Of a stretch of DNA of 33,655 nucleotides, positions 1 to 7,548 are shown one piece after another; the first letter of the stretch is position 1; the number at the start of each line of letters is the position of its first letter. The DNA comes from a virus. The notes under the pieces are model-generated. The model saw only the letters and a list, made by a program, of their open reading frames with translations, made no database searches and was not told where the DNA came from. The stretch spans positions 1-33,655 of IMG/VR virus record IMGVR_UViG_3300030098_001465; one strand, 5' to 3'. The translations under genes and the position numbers were made by a program.

Positions 1-98
1 TCTCCTAATGCCGCCATCTCAGCTTCAGAATCTATTTCATCACCACCAACTGCATTATCAATAGCATCCCTATACATGTTAATGCCTTCTTCAAATTC
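1..98. repeat. terminal direct repeat, left copy
   Basis: Identical to 33556-33653. It lies inside the scaffolding-protein gene, and the reading frame runs through it on both ends, so it is most simply the overlap of a closed circular assembly. A real terminal redundancy is possible but less likely, because the repeat is entirely coding and shows no special features. Confidence 0.97.
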
Positions 99-458
99 AT
101 CTTGAGTATAGTTATTTGAATGTGCATGGTTTGCCCACCAGTTTAAAAGCTCATTGTCAGGTGCTAATGTTTCATCAATACCTTCTGGTAACATATAATC
201 ATCAGCAGTTTCAGGAACACCTTCAACAACAGTTTCATTTATTTCTTCTAAAAACTTTTCACGAAATCCATCTTCACCTTCGCTTAACCTTCTTTCCAAA
301 CTGGAATAAGATTTAGCAAAATCCTCAGGACTCTTAAATTTTTCTGGCAACCATTCTGGTCTTTGTTCCTGTGCCTGTTGTTCCTCAGATACTACAAAGT
401 CTCTTTCTTCTTCAGATGTTTCACGTGAAACATTTTCTTCTACATTATCTTCAACCAT
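1..458 (-). CDS. capsid assembly scaffolding protein, N-terminal part (gene continues at 33655)
   Basis: Acts inside the procapsid to guide assembly of the major capsid protein and is then removed. The gene is cut by the window edge: the ATG at 458 opens a frame that runs off base 1 and continues at the right end to a stop at 33255, giving about 252 residues on the closed molecule. The protein is strongly acidic, rich in Glu and Asp, with a WLPEKFKSPEDFAKSY segment near residue 40 that is typical of the scaffold family of T7-like and other podoviruses. Its start overlaps the end of the upstream gene by 8 bases, so translation is probably coupled. It sits between the portal side and the capsid gene, as in T7 (gene 9). 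The call rests on composition, that motif and position; no catalytic signature is expected. Confidence 0.85.
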   Translation of the reverse strand, partial: MVEDNVEENVSRETSEEERDFVVSEEQQAQEQRPEWLPEKFKSPEDFAKSYSSLERRLSEGEDGFREKFLEEINETVVEGVPETADDYMLPEGIDETLAPDNELLNWWANHAHSNNYTQDEFEEGINMYRDAIDNAVGGDEIDSEAEMAALG

Positions 459-714
459 TTTGTTTTATCCTATTTGCATGATTAATTCTTCTATCTATTA
501 AGCCAACAATATACCTTTGGCCTTCTGCATGACGCAATACTTCATCTGTTACTGCCGAACCATGAACAGCTTCAATAGTAATACTTTTAAGATATTGCCT
601 TACTTGCTGTCCGCTTGGTGTAGAAAATAAAGACGCAATATCCATACTTATCTTTTCATCTTCTTCTTTTTTTCTAGGGTATCCGTCTAAACCAATATTA
701 GTTTCGTTGCTCAA
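451..714 (-). CDS. Bbp19-like small phage protein (87 aa)
   Basis: Soluble 87-residue protein. The stretch SMDIASLFSTPSGQQVRQYL (about residues 23-42), followed by TIEAV and then RHAEGQRYIVGLIDRRI, matches my memory of the Bbp19 family of podophages, found next to the portal and scaffold genes; its role is not known. It overlaps the end of the portal gene by 17 bases and the start of the scaffold gene by 8, so the three genes form one tight translational unit. A head-assembly role is inferred from position alone. Confidence 0.7.
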   Translation of the reverse strand: MSNETNIGLDGYPRKKEEDEKISMDIASLFSTPSGQQVRQYLKSITIEAVHGSAVTDEVLRHAEGQRYIVGLIDRRINHANRIKQNG

Positions 715-2296
715 CTTGAGGCTCTCCTTGTGGTTGTGCCTGTGCTTGCATCTGCATTTGTTGTTGTTGCTGTGCTAACTGCTGTGCCATAGCTACTAAC
801 TGTTTTCGTTCTTCCATATCTCTAATAAGAGTGTCAGGAACACCAAACTTTTTAGCAAGGTGTGCGGCTGTCTCTTCAGAATTAATAAGCAAGTTTACCA
901 TTTCAGGACCAAATCTATTTTGAATAAGCTCCAACCATCTAGCAATAGATGTTATATCTTGATTAGATTGTGCCTGACTTAATGGAGAAACGGAACGTAC
1001 CTTAACTTGCCTTCCATTAATTGTAGGTATATTTATTCTGCCTTGCTTTTTTAATATATAAACAACTCTCTGCAATACTGGCTGAACTAACTCTGCCTGT
1101 AACCTACCAAATGCAGAACCTATTCTTCTTGATAGGTCAGCCATTCTTTCAGCAACTTCTGTAGCTGAAGCAGGAGTTCTATCTGGATTACCAAGCATAT
1201 CGTTATACAACGCTTTCTTTATATTTAATCTCATATCTGAAAGTATAAGATTACCTACTTCAAAAGAACCTGCGGATTTAACTGGTTGTAAACCTGCTGA
1301 CTGAGGTGCTTTAGGTATAACAGTTCCAGGAACTAAATTTATAGTATCAGGGTTTATAACTCCATCATCATCCATCTGGTATATTCCAGATATAGCCATC
1401 TGTGCGTTTTCAAGAATTAATTGAATTGTCAAATTGGTGGTTTTAATCGCACTTAATGCGTTGATTAAAGGACCTCTTCCGTAAACCTCGCCTGCACATT
1501 TAGACCAACGAAAACATACAAAAGGATTGGAGCCAGTTCCATTAAGGTCGTCTTGTTTAATCATTGTTTTGCTAGTACAATCTATAGCAAGATAATAATA
1601 AGCATCTTGATTAGGTTTAGTATAGTTACGACAAACTACTTCAAGTACCTTTGTCTTTCCTTCTGGATTCTTTTCTATTGCTTCTTTTATTTCATTTGAC
1701 AATTTTGCTTTAGGATAAACAACTGGAATTTCAGAATATCTTAAACTTCTTTCTCTATACACATGGTCAATACTATCATCTGGACCAACATCTAATACAA
1801 CATGAGGTAACGGCAATGCTGAAAACTTAACAGGGTGAATAGCATCTCCCTCTGAAACATGTATAACACCAGTACCTACAGCCAAATCCATAAAACTTTC
1901 GTGAACTTCCTGAGAAAAATTAGAGTTTTGAAGAACTTCAAACACATAGTCTGTTACTTCATCTAATTCATTATTAATAGCATCTCTTTGTTCAGGTGGT
2001 ATTTCACTACCTGAAGTAAAGTCAGCCCATCTTGCAAAGTTAGGAACTAGACCTGATTGCAGTCTTGATGCAAATTCCTGAACACCAACAACAGCAGTTT
2101 CATCAAATATTTTGTCATCTCTTCTTTCACCTATAGTTTGAGAATAAAATGTTTCTCTCATAGGTAGTGCATACTCGTAACACTCTTGGAAAAGACCTTC
2201 CCATTTCTGCCTTATTGTCTTTGCTTTCTCGTATCTTTTTAAATACAAAGACGCAAGTTCAGTACCAGAACCTGCCTTTTTCATTTCATAGTCCAT
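698..2296 (-). CDS. portal protein (head-tail connector)
   Basis: Forms the ring at the capsid vertex through which DNA is packaged and the tail is attached. The 532-residue length is as expected for T7-type connectors (T7 gp8, 536 residues). The N-terminal third has the usual RYEKAKTIRQKWEGLFQECY helix and the LPMRETF, DETAVVGVQEFASRLQSGL and FARWADF segments of the head-tail connector family. The C-terminus, from about residue 500, is a Gln-rich tail (VAMAQQLAQQQQQ), common in portals of this type. An AAGG ribosome site sits 7 bases before the ATG. Downstream of terL and upstream of scaffold, the usual late-gene order. Confidence 0.95.
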   Translation of the reverse strand: MDYEMKKAGSGTELASLYLKRYEKAKTIRQKWEGLFQECYEYALPMRETFYSQTIGERRDDKIFDETAVVGVQEFASRLQSGLVPNFARWADFTSGSEIPPEQRDAINNELDEVTDYVFEVLQNSNFSQEVHESFMDLAVGTGVIHVSEGDAIHPVKFSALPLPHVVLDVGPDDSIDHVYRERSLRYSEIPVVYPKAKLSNEIKEAIEKNPEGKTKVLEVVCRNYTKPNQDAYYYLAIDCTSKTMIKQDDLNGTGSNPFVCFRWSKCAGEVYGRGPLINALSAIKTTNLTIQLILENAQMAISGIYQMDDDGVINPDTINLVPGTVIPKAPQSAGLQPVKSAGSFEVGNLILSDMRLNIKKALYNDMLGNPDRTPASATEVAERMADLSRRIGSAFGRLQAELVQPVLQRVVYILKKQGRINIPTINGRQVKVRSVSPLSQAQSNQDITSIARWLELIQNRFGPEMVNLLINSEETAAHLAKKFGVPDTLIRDMEERKQLVAMAQQLAQQQQQMQMQAQAQPQGEPQVEQRN

Positions 2297-2310
2297 GAGC
2301 TTACCTTTTA

Positions 2311-2577
2311 TTAATTAAAGTAGGATAAGCCTTTGCTATATCCCATGCCACCACTTCCACTTGTAAGAAGAGAACCCCTACCTCTTCTTTTTCTTCTTAT
2401 CTTTTTTCCATCCATACCAGTGAAACTTGTAGTAATTGGAGTTTCCTCCATATTCTCCTCTAAGGCTTCTTGCCGTCTTTTAATCTTTTTTTCTTCAGAT
2501 TTTTTTATCTCATCTGCCTGTGTTGTATTTATTTCATCTTCCTTAACAGGTGGTGTTCGCCTTCCTCCAAAACACAT
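2311..2577 (-). CDS. small basic protein between terL and portal (88 aa)
   Basis: Function unknown. It starts MCFGGRRTPP, has a charged Lys/Glu-rich middle, and ends in KIRRKRRGRGSLLTSG and a Gly/Ser-rich tail with GGMGYSKG. From memory, similar Cys-Phe-Gly-Gly starts and RRGRxSLLT tails occur in small proteins beside portal genes of many podophages, probably as minor head or connector components; this is inference. A strong ribosome site (GGAGG) lies just upstream, and only short gaps separate it from terL and the portal gene. Confidence 0.75.
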   Translation of the reverse strand: MCFGGRRTPPVKEDEINTTQADEIKKSEEKKIKRRQEALEENMEETPITTSFTGMDGKKIRRKRRGRGSLLTSGSGGMGYSKGLSYFN

Positions 2578-2586
2578 TTTATCCTC

Positions 2587-4107
2587 CTACATTCGTGACC
2601 AAATTGAACTTCTTATTTTCTGTATAGGCTTTCTTGCAAAAATATCAAAGCCTTTTCTTGCATGAAATGCAGAAACTGGTTTCTGTCCAGACATAAGTTT
2701 TCGCCCTTCCCCTGCTCCTAACATCAAATATTGCAGGGCATCATGCACATGGGAATACATATTCTTATCAGGTTTCGTGTCATATCGTTCCCCACTTACC
2801 TGTAACTTTCTGTAGGCATAGCCACCTTCAAACCCCTTAATTAACGTAGGGCATCTTCTATCTACAAGAAAAGCAGGGATACCTTCTGACATTTTATTTA
2901 ATTGAGAAGATACGGACTCTAATCTTAAATCCACACTATTACTTGGAGCAGGTGTCGCTCTTAACCCTGCACCCCTTAATATTTGGAATGGTGTAGATTC
3001 ATCCGTTTGCGCCCTAAAGTCTCCTGCAGGGTCGCCATAGATGTAAACATCTAAGTTGCCAAATCGTGTAGCTATCTCTTGTCGTAGTAATTCAGCGAAC
3101 CGAACTATACCCATGTCAATAGCTACTATTTCTGTTTGTATTAACCATCTGCCTCTTACTTTCTGCCCAAATACAGCAGAAGGAGTAAGGCCAAAGTCAA
3201 TGCCAATATAGAGAGGAACACCTATAGCAATAGGAATTTCTTCTTTTGCTATATGTGTTTCTGGATAAAATTCAGGATATACAGGCTTACCTTCCTGTAT
3301 TAATCCCAATCTGTTCATAACATATACATCTATCCAGTTCTTAGTCTTTCCCCTAATAAGATTAGGATAGTAGGTTGGGAGAATGTTAGATTTATTCTCT
3401 GCTTTCTTATTCATTGAATAACTTTCAATTATACCATCTTCACCCTTCTTTTCTATCATTGCAGAAGGTTGTGTATAAAAGTTCCAGTTATCAGGCTTTA
3501 TTAACATGGTAGCCTGTTCTCTAGGAATGTGGTCTGGTATGGGAACATCACCTGCCATAATCGCCCACCAATGGTCTTCTTCAGGAGCGTTAGTATCGCA
3601 GATAACACCAGACCAACTAGGTCCACCTTCTCGCATAGAAGGAAATCTTCCGCATCTCATTGTTACGGCATCAATAATGCTCTTTGGAATTTCTCTGGCT
3701 TCATTCACCCACACCCCTGTTAATTCAAGAGAGAGTAGTTTTTTTACATCTTCTGGCCTATCAAGTGCTAAAAAGATAACTTCAATATCTAAATCATTTC
3801 TTTTGATGTGGTGAGTGTAGGGAACTGACCAATGAAACTTTCCCCAAGTATCTTCTGGAAACCAATCCAACCAAGTTTTAATAGTAGTAGTTCTAAGTTG
3901 TGGGTTTGTGTTCCTGATGACTGCCCATCTACTTCGTTTGACACCATCTTCATTAGGCTTTTGCTCTAAGGCTCTTCTAAATACTTCCACACAACAAGCA
4001 ACAGATTTGCCAGAACCAACAGGACCACGAATACCACGAAAAAAACTACTATCTTTCATAAAGTCCTTTAAGACTTCTCCGTCTGGCTTGTATTTAAAGG
4101 TTGTCAT
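2587..4107 (-). CDS. terL: terminase large subunit (DNA-packaging ATPase and nuclease)
   Basis: Motor that cuts concatemeric or circular DNA and drives it into the procapsid through the portal. The 506-residue chain shows the Walker A loop GPVGSGKS at residues 28-35, a Walker B-like strand GVWVNEAR at 131-138, and the RNase H-type nuclease domain with GIDFG (Asp304), YGDPAG (Asp359) and HDALQY (Asp456). All key acidic residues for the nuclease are present, so the enzyme looks intact. The start lies 3 bases after the stop of the preceding small gene. The small subunit is not adjacent: it lies about 2 kb upstream, across a very basic protein gene and three small genes. Confidence 0.96.
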   Translation of the reverse strand: MTTFKYKPDGEVLKDFMKDSSFFRGIRGPVGSGKSVACCVEVFRRALEQKPNEDGVKRSRWAVIRNTNPQLRTTTIKTWLDWFPEDTWGKFHWSVPYTHHIKRNDLDIEVIFLALDRPEDVKKLLSLELTGVWVNEAREIPKSIIDAVTMRCGRFPSMREGGPSWSGVICDTNAPEEDHWWAIMAGDVPIPDHIPREQATMLIKPDNWNFYTQPSAMIEKKGEDGIIESYSMNKKAENKSNILPTYYPNLIRGKTKNWIDVYVMNRLGLIQEGKPVYPEFYPETHIAKEEIPIAIGVPLYIGIDFGLTPSAVFGQKVRGRWLIQTEIVAIDMGIVRFAELLRQEIATRFGNLDVYIYGDPAGDFRAQTDESTPFQILRGAGLRATPAPSNSVDLRLESVSSQLNKMSEGIPAFLVDRRCPTLIKGFEGGYAYRKLQVSGERYDTKPDKNMYSHVHDALQYLMLGAGEGRKLMSGQKPVSAFHARKGFDIFARKPIQKIRSSIWSRM

Positions 4108-4110
4108 ATA

Positions 4111-4281
4111 TCAACCTTCTAAACCTCTTCTACCATATTCTTTAGCAATAAATTTATCTAATTTAATTAAGTCTTTATCGTTTGGGTTTCTCATTAAGGC
4201 TCTTTGTATTTTAGATGCGTATCTTAAAAAAAGAACATTATCCATTCCACGCAATATTAGTGTATCGTTTTTGTACTTCAT
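4111..4281 (-). CDS. small basic hypothetical protein (56 aa)
   Basis: A 56-residue frame that starts with an ATG overlapping the stop of the upstream 64-residue gene (ATGA) and ends 3 bases before terL, exactly filling the gap. The product begins MKYKNDTLIL, is lysine- and arginine-rich, and ends RRGLEG; it is probably a short helical protein. No family recognised. The tight packing on both sides is the main evidence that it is translated. Confidence 0.75.
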   Translation of the reverse strand: MKYKNDTLILRGMDNVLFLRYASKIQRALMRNPNDKDLIKLDKFIAKEYGRRGLEG

Positions 4282-4472
4282 AGGTCTGCTACTCCAAAAT
4301 CTTTTCCAGTTTTCTTTAAGTGTTCCAATGCCTCTGGTGCTATAACAGCCATTAGCTTGTCTGCTTCGTAGTCTGTGATGAAATCCTTAGGGTAGTGTTT
4401 AAGGTGAACAGTCTTAATTACCACCCTAAGGATTCGCCTTTCTTCAGGAGAGAGCTTGTGGAGAAAGGACAT
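4278..4472 (-). CDS. small hypothetical protein (64 aa)
   Basis: Begins MSFLHKLSPEERRILRVVIK and continues with HLKHYPKDFITDYEADKLM, an amphipathic, probably all-helical protein. I recall similar short proteins with an EERRILR...TDYEAD pattern near terminase genes in marine podophages, but no function is known to me. Overlaps the next gene by 4 bases. A link to DNA packaging is inferred from position only. Confidence 0.75.
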   Translation of the reverse strand: MSFLHKLSPEERRILRVVIKTVHLKHYPKDFITDYEADKLMAVIAPEALEHLKKTGKDFGVADL

Positions 4473-4482
4473 TTATTTTAAC

Positions 4483-5784
4483 CTAGTCATAAACCCAACC
4501 ACCATGCCAAGCCTTTCGCCTTTTTCTTGGGTCAGGAGCTTCAAAATTAAACTTCTTACCAAAGAGAGTAACAGTCTTTTTAGTTTGACCAACGCCTAGC
4601 TTCTGTAAAGACTTAGGTAATTTAGCTTGAGCTTCTTTAGTTAAACCCCAACCTTTACTACCAAATAATTTTTTCTGCTTACCTGCTTCTGAACTAGAAA
4701 CATTTGAACTCTTAACAGTTGATTTAGTAGGTGTAGAAGTAGGTTTATTAGGGAATCTACCTGCTCCACCTCTTCTTGAAGAAGGTTGTGTAGCTTTATC
4801 CGCATCTCTAAGTCTCTGCATAGCATCTGCTAATTTCTTATCAGACAGCTTTTGCATAGAACCTGCATCTGCATCTTTAAATCTTTTCGAAGCTCTATCA
4901 GCTAGTTTTTTCATAGAGCCTCTATCTGCATCTCGGAATCTACTTAAAGCTGATGGAGATTTAGGTGGTGTAGAAGTAGGTTTGTTTGGAAATGGACCTG
5001 CACCACCTCTTCTTGTGGTAACTCTAGCACCAAGTTGAGAACTAGGAAGTTCTCCTCTAGTGCCTTTATCATCAGAAGGAACTCTACCTGCTAATCTACC
5101 TTTACCAACAGGCTCTTGCTTTCTAACATCTCTAGTTACATCAGTAAGTTTCTTAGGTCTTTTGTTTTCTCTAATCCTATCGCCAACCTCATTAATAGCA
5201 AGAACAGTTCCTATACCTGCGGCTGTTAATCCTATTCGTTTCATTGCCTGAATTGTTGGGTCTACCTTACCCCTACCTACAGACCTACCAACATTCTGTT
5301 TAAGTTTAGGACCTTTTAATAAAGTTTTAGAACCTCTCTTTACTTTAGGACCTTTCCCTTTTGAAACTACTGCCTTAGGGTCAATCTTAAATCTAGTTAA
5401 AAGATTGTTTATTTGTTGAGAAGAAACTTTTTTACCTTGATTAACATTGGAAATAAGTTCTCGTTGACTTTGGGTAAGCTGTGCAGGAGGCTTGTCAAGA
5501 TTGCTAGCTTTAGCTTTTCTTTGCTTTACTATATCCTTAACTTTTTGACCTTGCCCTTTTCCTTTAGGTGCTACATCCTTAACTACCTTTTTGGTCTTGC
5601 CTATATTCTTAACAACAGTTGAGGTTAAGTTCTTTGCTTTTGTTCTATTAGTCTTGCTAAGATTCTTAACAATACTCGCTCCTTTTCTAATAGCTTGCCT
5701 AGCTAAAAGCTGAGCCGCAGGTGAGCGTGCTACTTTAAATATCAAACCCCCAATTTTTATCGCTACGATTAATGGTGCCGCCAT
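4483..5784 (-). CDS. very basic repeat-containing protein (433 aa), possible DNA-binding virion protein
   Basis: Function unknown. The chain is extremely rich in Lys and Arg, with long low-complexity stretches. A hydrophobic segment lies at residues 4-17 and another at 183-199 (IGLTAAGIGTVLAINEV). The C-terminal half holds repeats: RRGGAG-x-FPNKPTSTP at about 258-273 and again at 337-352, and a 17-residue unit of type RFRDADRGSMKKLADRA at 282-298 and 301-317, with a partial copy at 324-330. The ribosome site AAGGAG is strong. Lying between terS and terL in the late set, it may be a packaged DNA-binding protein or a packaging accessory factor; that is inference. The end, KAWHGGWVYD, is unlike the rest and may be a docking tail. 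Confidence 0.8.
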   Translation of the reverse strand: MAAPLIVAIKIGGLIFKVARSPAAQLLARQAIRKGASIVKNLSKTNRTKAKNLTSTVVKNIGKTKKVVKDVAPKGKGQGQKVKDIVKQRKAKASNLDKPPAQLTQSQRELISNVNQGKKVSSQQINNLLTRFKIDPKAVVSKGKGPKVKRGSKTLLKGPKLKQNVGRSVGRGKVDPTIQAMKRIGLTAAGIGTVLAINEVGDRIRENKRPKKLTDVTRDVRKQEPVGKGRLAGRVPSDDKGTRGELPSSQLGARVTTRRGGAGPFPNKPTSTPPKSPSALSRFRDADRGSMKKLADRASKRFKDADAGSMQKLSDKKLADAMQRLRDADKATQPSSRRGGAGRFPNKPTSTPTKSTVKSSNVSSSEAGKQKKLFGSKGWGLTKEAQAKLPKSLQKLGVGQTKKTVTLFGKKFNFEAPDPRKRRKAWHGGWVYD

Positions 5785-5785
5785 T

Positions 5786-5935
5786 TTATTTGCTCCTTGT
5801 TTGTTTAGGCTTTTTCTTAACCCTCTTTATCTGTACTGGAGGTGTAGAAGGTTTGTCAATGTTTCTTTTAAAAAGAGAGCCTAACTTCTTAACTCTTAAT
5901 AAAAAATATTTATACAAAGTGTTCAGGTATTTCAT
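5786..5935 (-). CDS. small basic protein (49 aa)
   Basis: A 49-residue frame beginning MKYLNTLYKYFLLRVKKLG and ending in a Lys/Arg/Pro-rich tail. Its stop is one base before the ATG of the basic 433-residue gene, and a GGAGA element lies 11 bases before its own ATG. The first half could be a short membrane-associated helix. Not recognised. It is the first gene after the structured segment that follows terS. Called on packing and the ribosome site, so moderately sure. Confidence 0.6.
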   Translation of the reverse strand: MKYLNTLYKYFLLRVKKLGSLFKRNIDKPSTPPVQIKRVKKKPKQTRSK

Positions 5936-6025
5936 CGTGCTTTTTTTCTCCAAAATTGTTAGTGATAGACCTTCACAGGGAATGGCGGTAACAGTTTTGA
6001 CCCCCCATACTCCGTATGTGCGGTT

Positions 6026-6091
6026 GACTTAGTGAGCTTTTGCCCAGATTACAGCGGAGCTGTAAGTCAGGCAACAAGCTCAGGCTAAGTC
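6026..6091. other. 66-base hairpin between terS and the next late gene
   Basis: Nearly symmetrical stem of four nested paired blocks: GACTTAG with CTAAGTC (7 bp), GAGCTT with AAGCTC (6 bp), GCC with GGC (3 bp) and ACAGC with GCTGT (5 bp) around a 3-base tip. There is no T-run after it in either direction, so it is not an ordinary terminator. The equivalent position in the right arm of the inverted repeat lacks it. Confidence 0.8.
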
Positions 6092-6102
6092 GAAGGGGAA
6101 GG

Positions 6103-6477
6103 TTAACTGAGGTCAATAGACACCTTGACATCAGCCGTATGAAGATGGACTTGCTTGTCAGGACTCTTCAAGCCAACCCTATCAAGAATGTCCTTGCTTG
6201 CCTCTAGCTGTACGTATTCGCTTCTGGCATCACCTGACAAGGAGACTATCTTTTGTACGGCTGACGTAGCATGCATGCTTAAAGAGTTAGCCACAGATTG
6301 CAGGAGGTACTGCTGTACATGCGGTTGCTTCAGAGCCTTACTGGCACTGACTCTACCGCTTTCACCTTCTGCATATCCTGCAATCTGAGACGCTTCTTTA
6401 ATCGTGCATGCGTTTGCTACGAGAGTATCCACTAAAGCCACCTGTTTTTCTGTCAAATTACGAGTGTTCTGGTTCAT
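6103..6477 (-). CDS. terS: terminase small subunit
   Basis: Recognises the phage DNA and recruits the large subunit to start packaging. I chose the ATG at 6477 (124 residues) over the upstream one at 6513 because GGAGG sits 7 bases before it. Residues 8-58 (LTEKQVALVDTLVANACTIK, then QIAGYAEGESGRVSASKALK and QPHVQQYL) are a typical TerS helix-turn-helix, and the C-terminus (KDILDRVGL, then VKVSIDLS) also fits the family. The gene stands in the left arm of the long inverted repeat; the right arm holds a deleted remnant of a second terS. A promoter-like pair (6497-6526) lies just upstream. Base composition is richer in GC than most of the genome. Confidence 0.9.
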   Translation of the reverse strand: MNQNTRNLTEKQVALVDTLVANACTIKEASQIAGYAEGESGRVSASKALKQPHVQQYLLQSVANSLSMHATSAVQKIVSLSGDARSEYVQLEASKDILDRVGLKSPDKQVHLHTADVKVSIDLS

Positions 6478-6496
6478 GCTAGCACCTCCAGAATGG

Positions 6497-6526
6497 ACTT
6501 TACTCTCGTGCAAACTGGCATGTCAA
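6497..6526 (-). promoter_or_regulatory. candidate sigma70-type promoter before terS
   Basis: On the minus strand TTGACA (6526 to 6521) is followed after 18 bases by TAAAGT (6502 to 6497), a full -35 match and 4 of 6 at -10. The start would fall almost on the terS ribosome site, leaving a very short leader, which weakens the call. Confidence 0.35.
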
Positions 6527-6915
6527 GGTGTTAATACAACTAACGCCCATAAAGTTAAGTTCTGAGGGTGTGGAGATGTCATCTTACCATGAAATATGCC
6601 TGACAATCTCTTGCAGACTCCCTTTGCCGAATCAGAGCATCAGGTCTGCTACTGAATTCTTTACTTCCCTACGGTTACAAGATTGTCATGCTTCATGAAA
6701 GATGACGCTCCACATGCCTCTATACCCCACTCTTTTCCTTAAAGTAGCATACCATCTCCAATAGCGTCACGCTGTTGAAGTACAGATGAACTTTCTCCAC
6801 AAATCCACAACAGATGACATCTACCAATAGTTCGGAGGTAATTCGACTGTAATGCCCAAGCGTCACGAACGAAATCTGACTGCGAGCTTGCCTTGTTTTG
6901 TGCAAGACTGGTCAC
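6497..6915 (-). pseudogene. decayed copy of gene X (left arm)
   Basis: Reverse complement of this stretch aligns with the whole intact gene at 7104-7511. The start codon region reads GTG in place of ATG, and the GTG frame stops after about 57 codons at a TAA near 6742. Recognisable protein fragments remain: VRDAW against VRDPW, and QRDAI followed shortly by ML in both. Many indels of 1 to 7 bases break the frame. No other protein is supported here. It lies between the leftward promoter candidate and terS, so it would now be a 5' leader of the terS transcript. Confidence 0.85.
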
Positions 6916-6923
6916 GCTACCGT

Positions 6924-7095
6924 CCTTTCTTTGCAGTTGTTAAATTCCTCCCCACCATAGCAGGAGCAAAACCATGTCAACAAGAATGACGGTTTCCACT
7001 CGCGAGCAAGAGCGAGCGGACCCTCCGCAATTCTTGTGGACTTGGTTTTCTTTTCTCCTGCTATTGGTGCGTCACAATTTAACAGCAAAGAAAGG
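6924..7095. other. central imperfect hairpin or cruciform of the inverted repeat
   Basis: Six complementary blocks in register: 6924-6934 with 7085-7095 (11 bp), 6939-6946 with 7076-7083 (8 bp), 6957-6966 with 7055-7064 (10 bp), 6968-6973 with 7044-7049 (6 bp), 6980-6987 with 7030-7037 (8 bp) and 6999-7003 with 7012-7016 (5 bp tip). The outer block includes the first part of the ribosome site of gene X (AAAGGAGG, 7091-7098). It could be simply the tip of an inverted duplication, or an extruding or RNA-folding control element. Confidence 0.85.
6954..6980 (-). promoter_or_regulatory. candidate leftward (late-operon) promoter
   Basis: On the minus strand TTGACA (6980 to 6975), 15 bases, then TGC-TATGGT (extended -10, 6962 to 6954). 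The right arm has the mirrored form TGGACT (7037-7042), 19 bases, TGC-TATTGG (7059-7067). The -35 match is perfect only on the left. Spacing is short, so support is moderate. Confidence 0.4.
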
Positions 7096-7103
7096 AGGGC
7101 ATC

Positions 7104-7511
7104 ATGCCCAATCTTACAAAAACAATTCAAGCTCTTGCAGATTCCGTTCGAGACCCTTGGGGTCGAATCCGAACTGTAGAGTCAATCTGTTATGGATTTG
7201 CAGAGAAACTTCAGTACTTCAAAGACCAGCGTGACGCTATTGAATCTGATATGCTTAAGGAAGAAGAGCGTTGCATAGAGGCAGGATGTGAAGCGTCCAT
7301 GAAGCATGAAAATCTCTTCACTCGTTGGGAAGTAAAGAAGGATTCAGTAGCTGACCTTGAGGCTCTTCTTACTTCGGCAAAGGAAGTCTACAAGAAAGAG
7401 TCAGGCGAAGAATATATTCATGGTAAGAAGAAATCTCGCACACCCTCTAAGAACTCAGCCTATAATGAGTACCTTAGTAGATGGAACAGACAGCCTCTTA
7501 GCACAGAGTAA
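7104..7511 (+). CDS. gene X: first rightward gene, unknown 135-aa protein
   Basis: Not recognised. The product is hydrophilic and probably helical, with an acidic, Cys-containing centre (KEEERCIEAGCEAS, about residues 52-65) and a basic C-terminal part (HGKKKSRTPSK). A strong AAAGGAGG ribosome site lies 5 bases before the ATG, partly inside the outer stem of the central hairpin. As the first gene of the rightward set it would be made earliest, which fits a host-takeover or regulatory role, but nothing in the protein shows this. A broken copy lies in mirror position in the left arm; that this copy stayed open while the other decayed argues it is expressed and useful. Richer in GC than the genes that follow. 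Confidence 0.8.
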   Translation: MPNLTKTIQALADSVRDPWGRIRTVESICYGFAEKLQYFKDQRDAIESDMLKEEERCIEAGCEASMKHENLFTRWEVKKDSVADLEALLTSAKEVYKKESGEEYIHGKKKSRTPSKNSAYNEYLSRWNRQPLSTE

Positions 7512-7548
7512 AGTCAAGCAATTCTGGAGGGTGCTATCACTCTCCAGA

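Larger units (their letters stand above)
5984..7000. repeat. long inverted repeat, left arm
   Basis: Read as its reverse complement, this arm matches 7016-7682 in order along nearly its whole length, with many small indels and one large gap (the body of terS, absent from the right arm). Perfect blocks include 6759-6774 against 7227-7242 (16 bases), 6957-6966 against 7055-7064, and 6924-6934 against 7085-7095. It contains intact terS and a broken copy of gene X. The arms are clearly homologous but well diverged, so this is an old duplication rather than an assembly fold-back. Confidence 0.93.

Noticed and set aside
3506-3814. Plus-strand open frames inside late genes (also near 116-316, 2333-2665 and 21635-21898)
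   Set aside because: They lie opposite clear late genes, have no ribosome sites and give no protein-like pattern.
6478-6513. Upstream ATG for terS at 6513
   Set aside because: The strong GGAGG is placed for 6477, and the extra 12 residues fall on the ribosome site itself.
6903-7103. Retron or diversity-generating element suggested by the long structured region
   Set aside because: No reverse transcriptase motif was found in any product of the window.
6720-7130. Minus-strand open frames across the centre of the inverted repeat (61 and 72 codons)
   Set aside because: One is part of the decayed gene X in a shifted frame and the other runs through the palindrome tip; neither has a sensible ribosome site or protein pattern.
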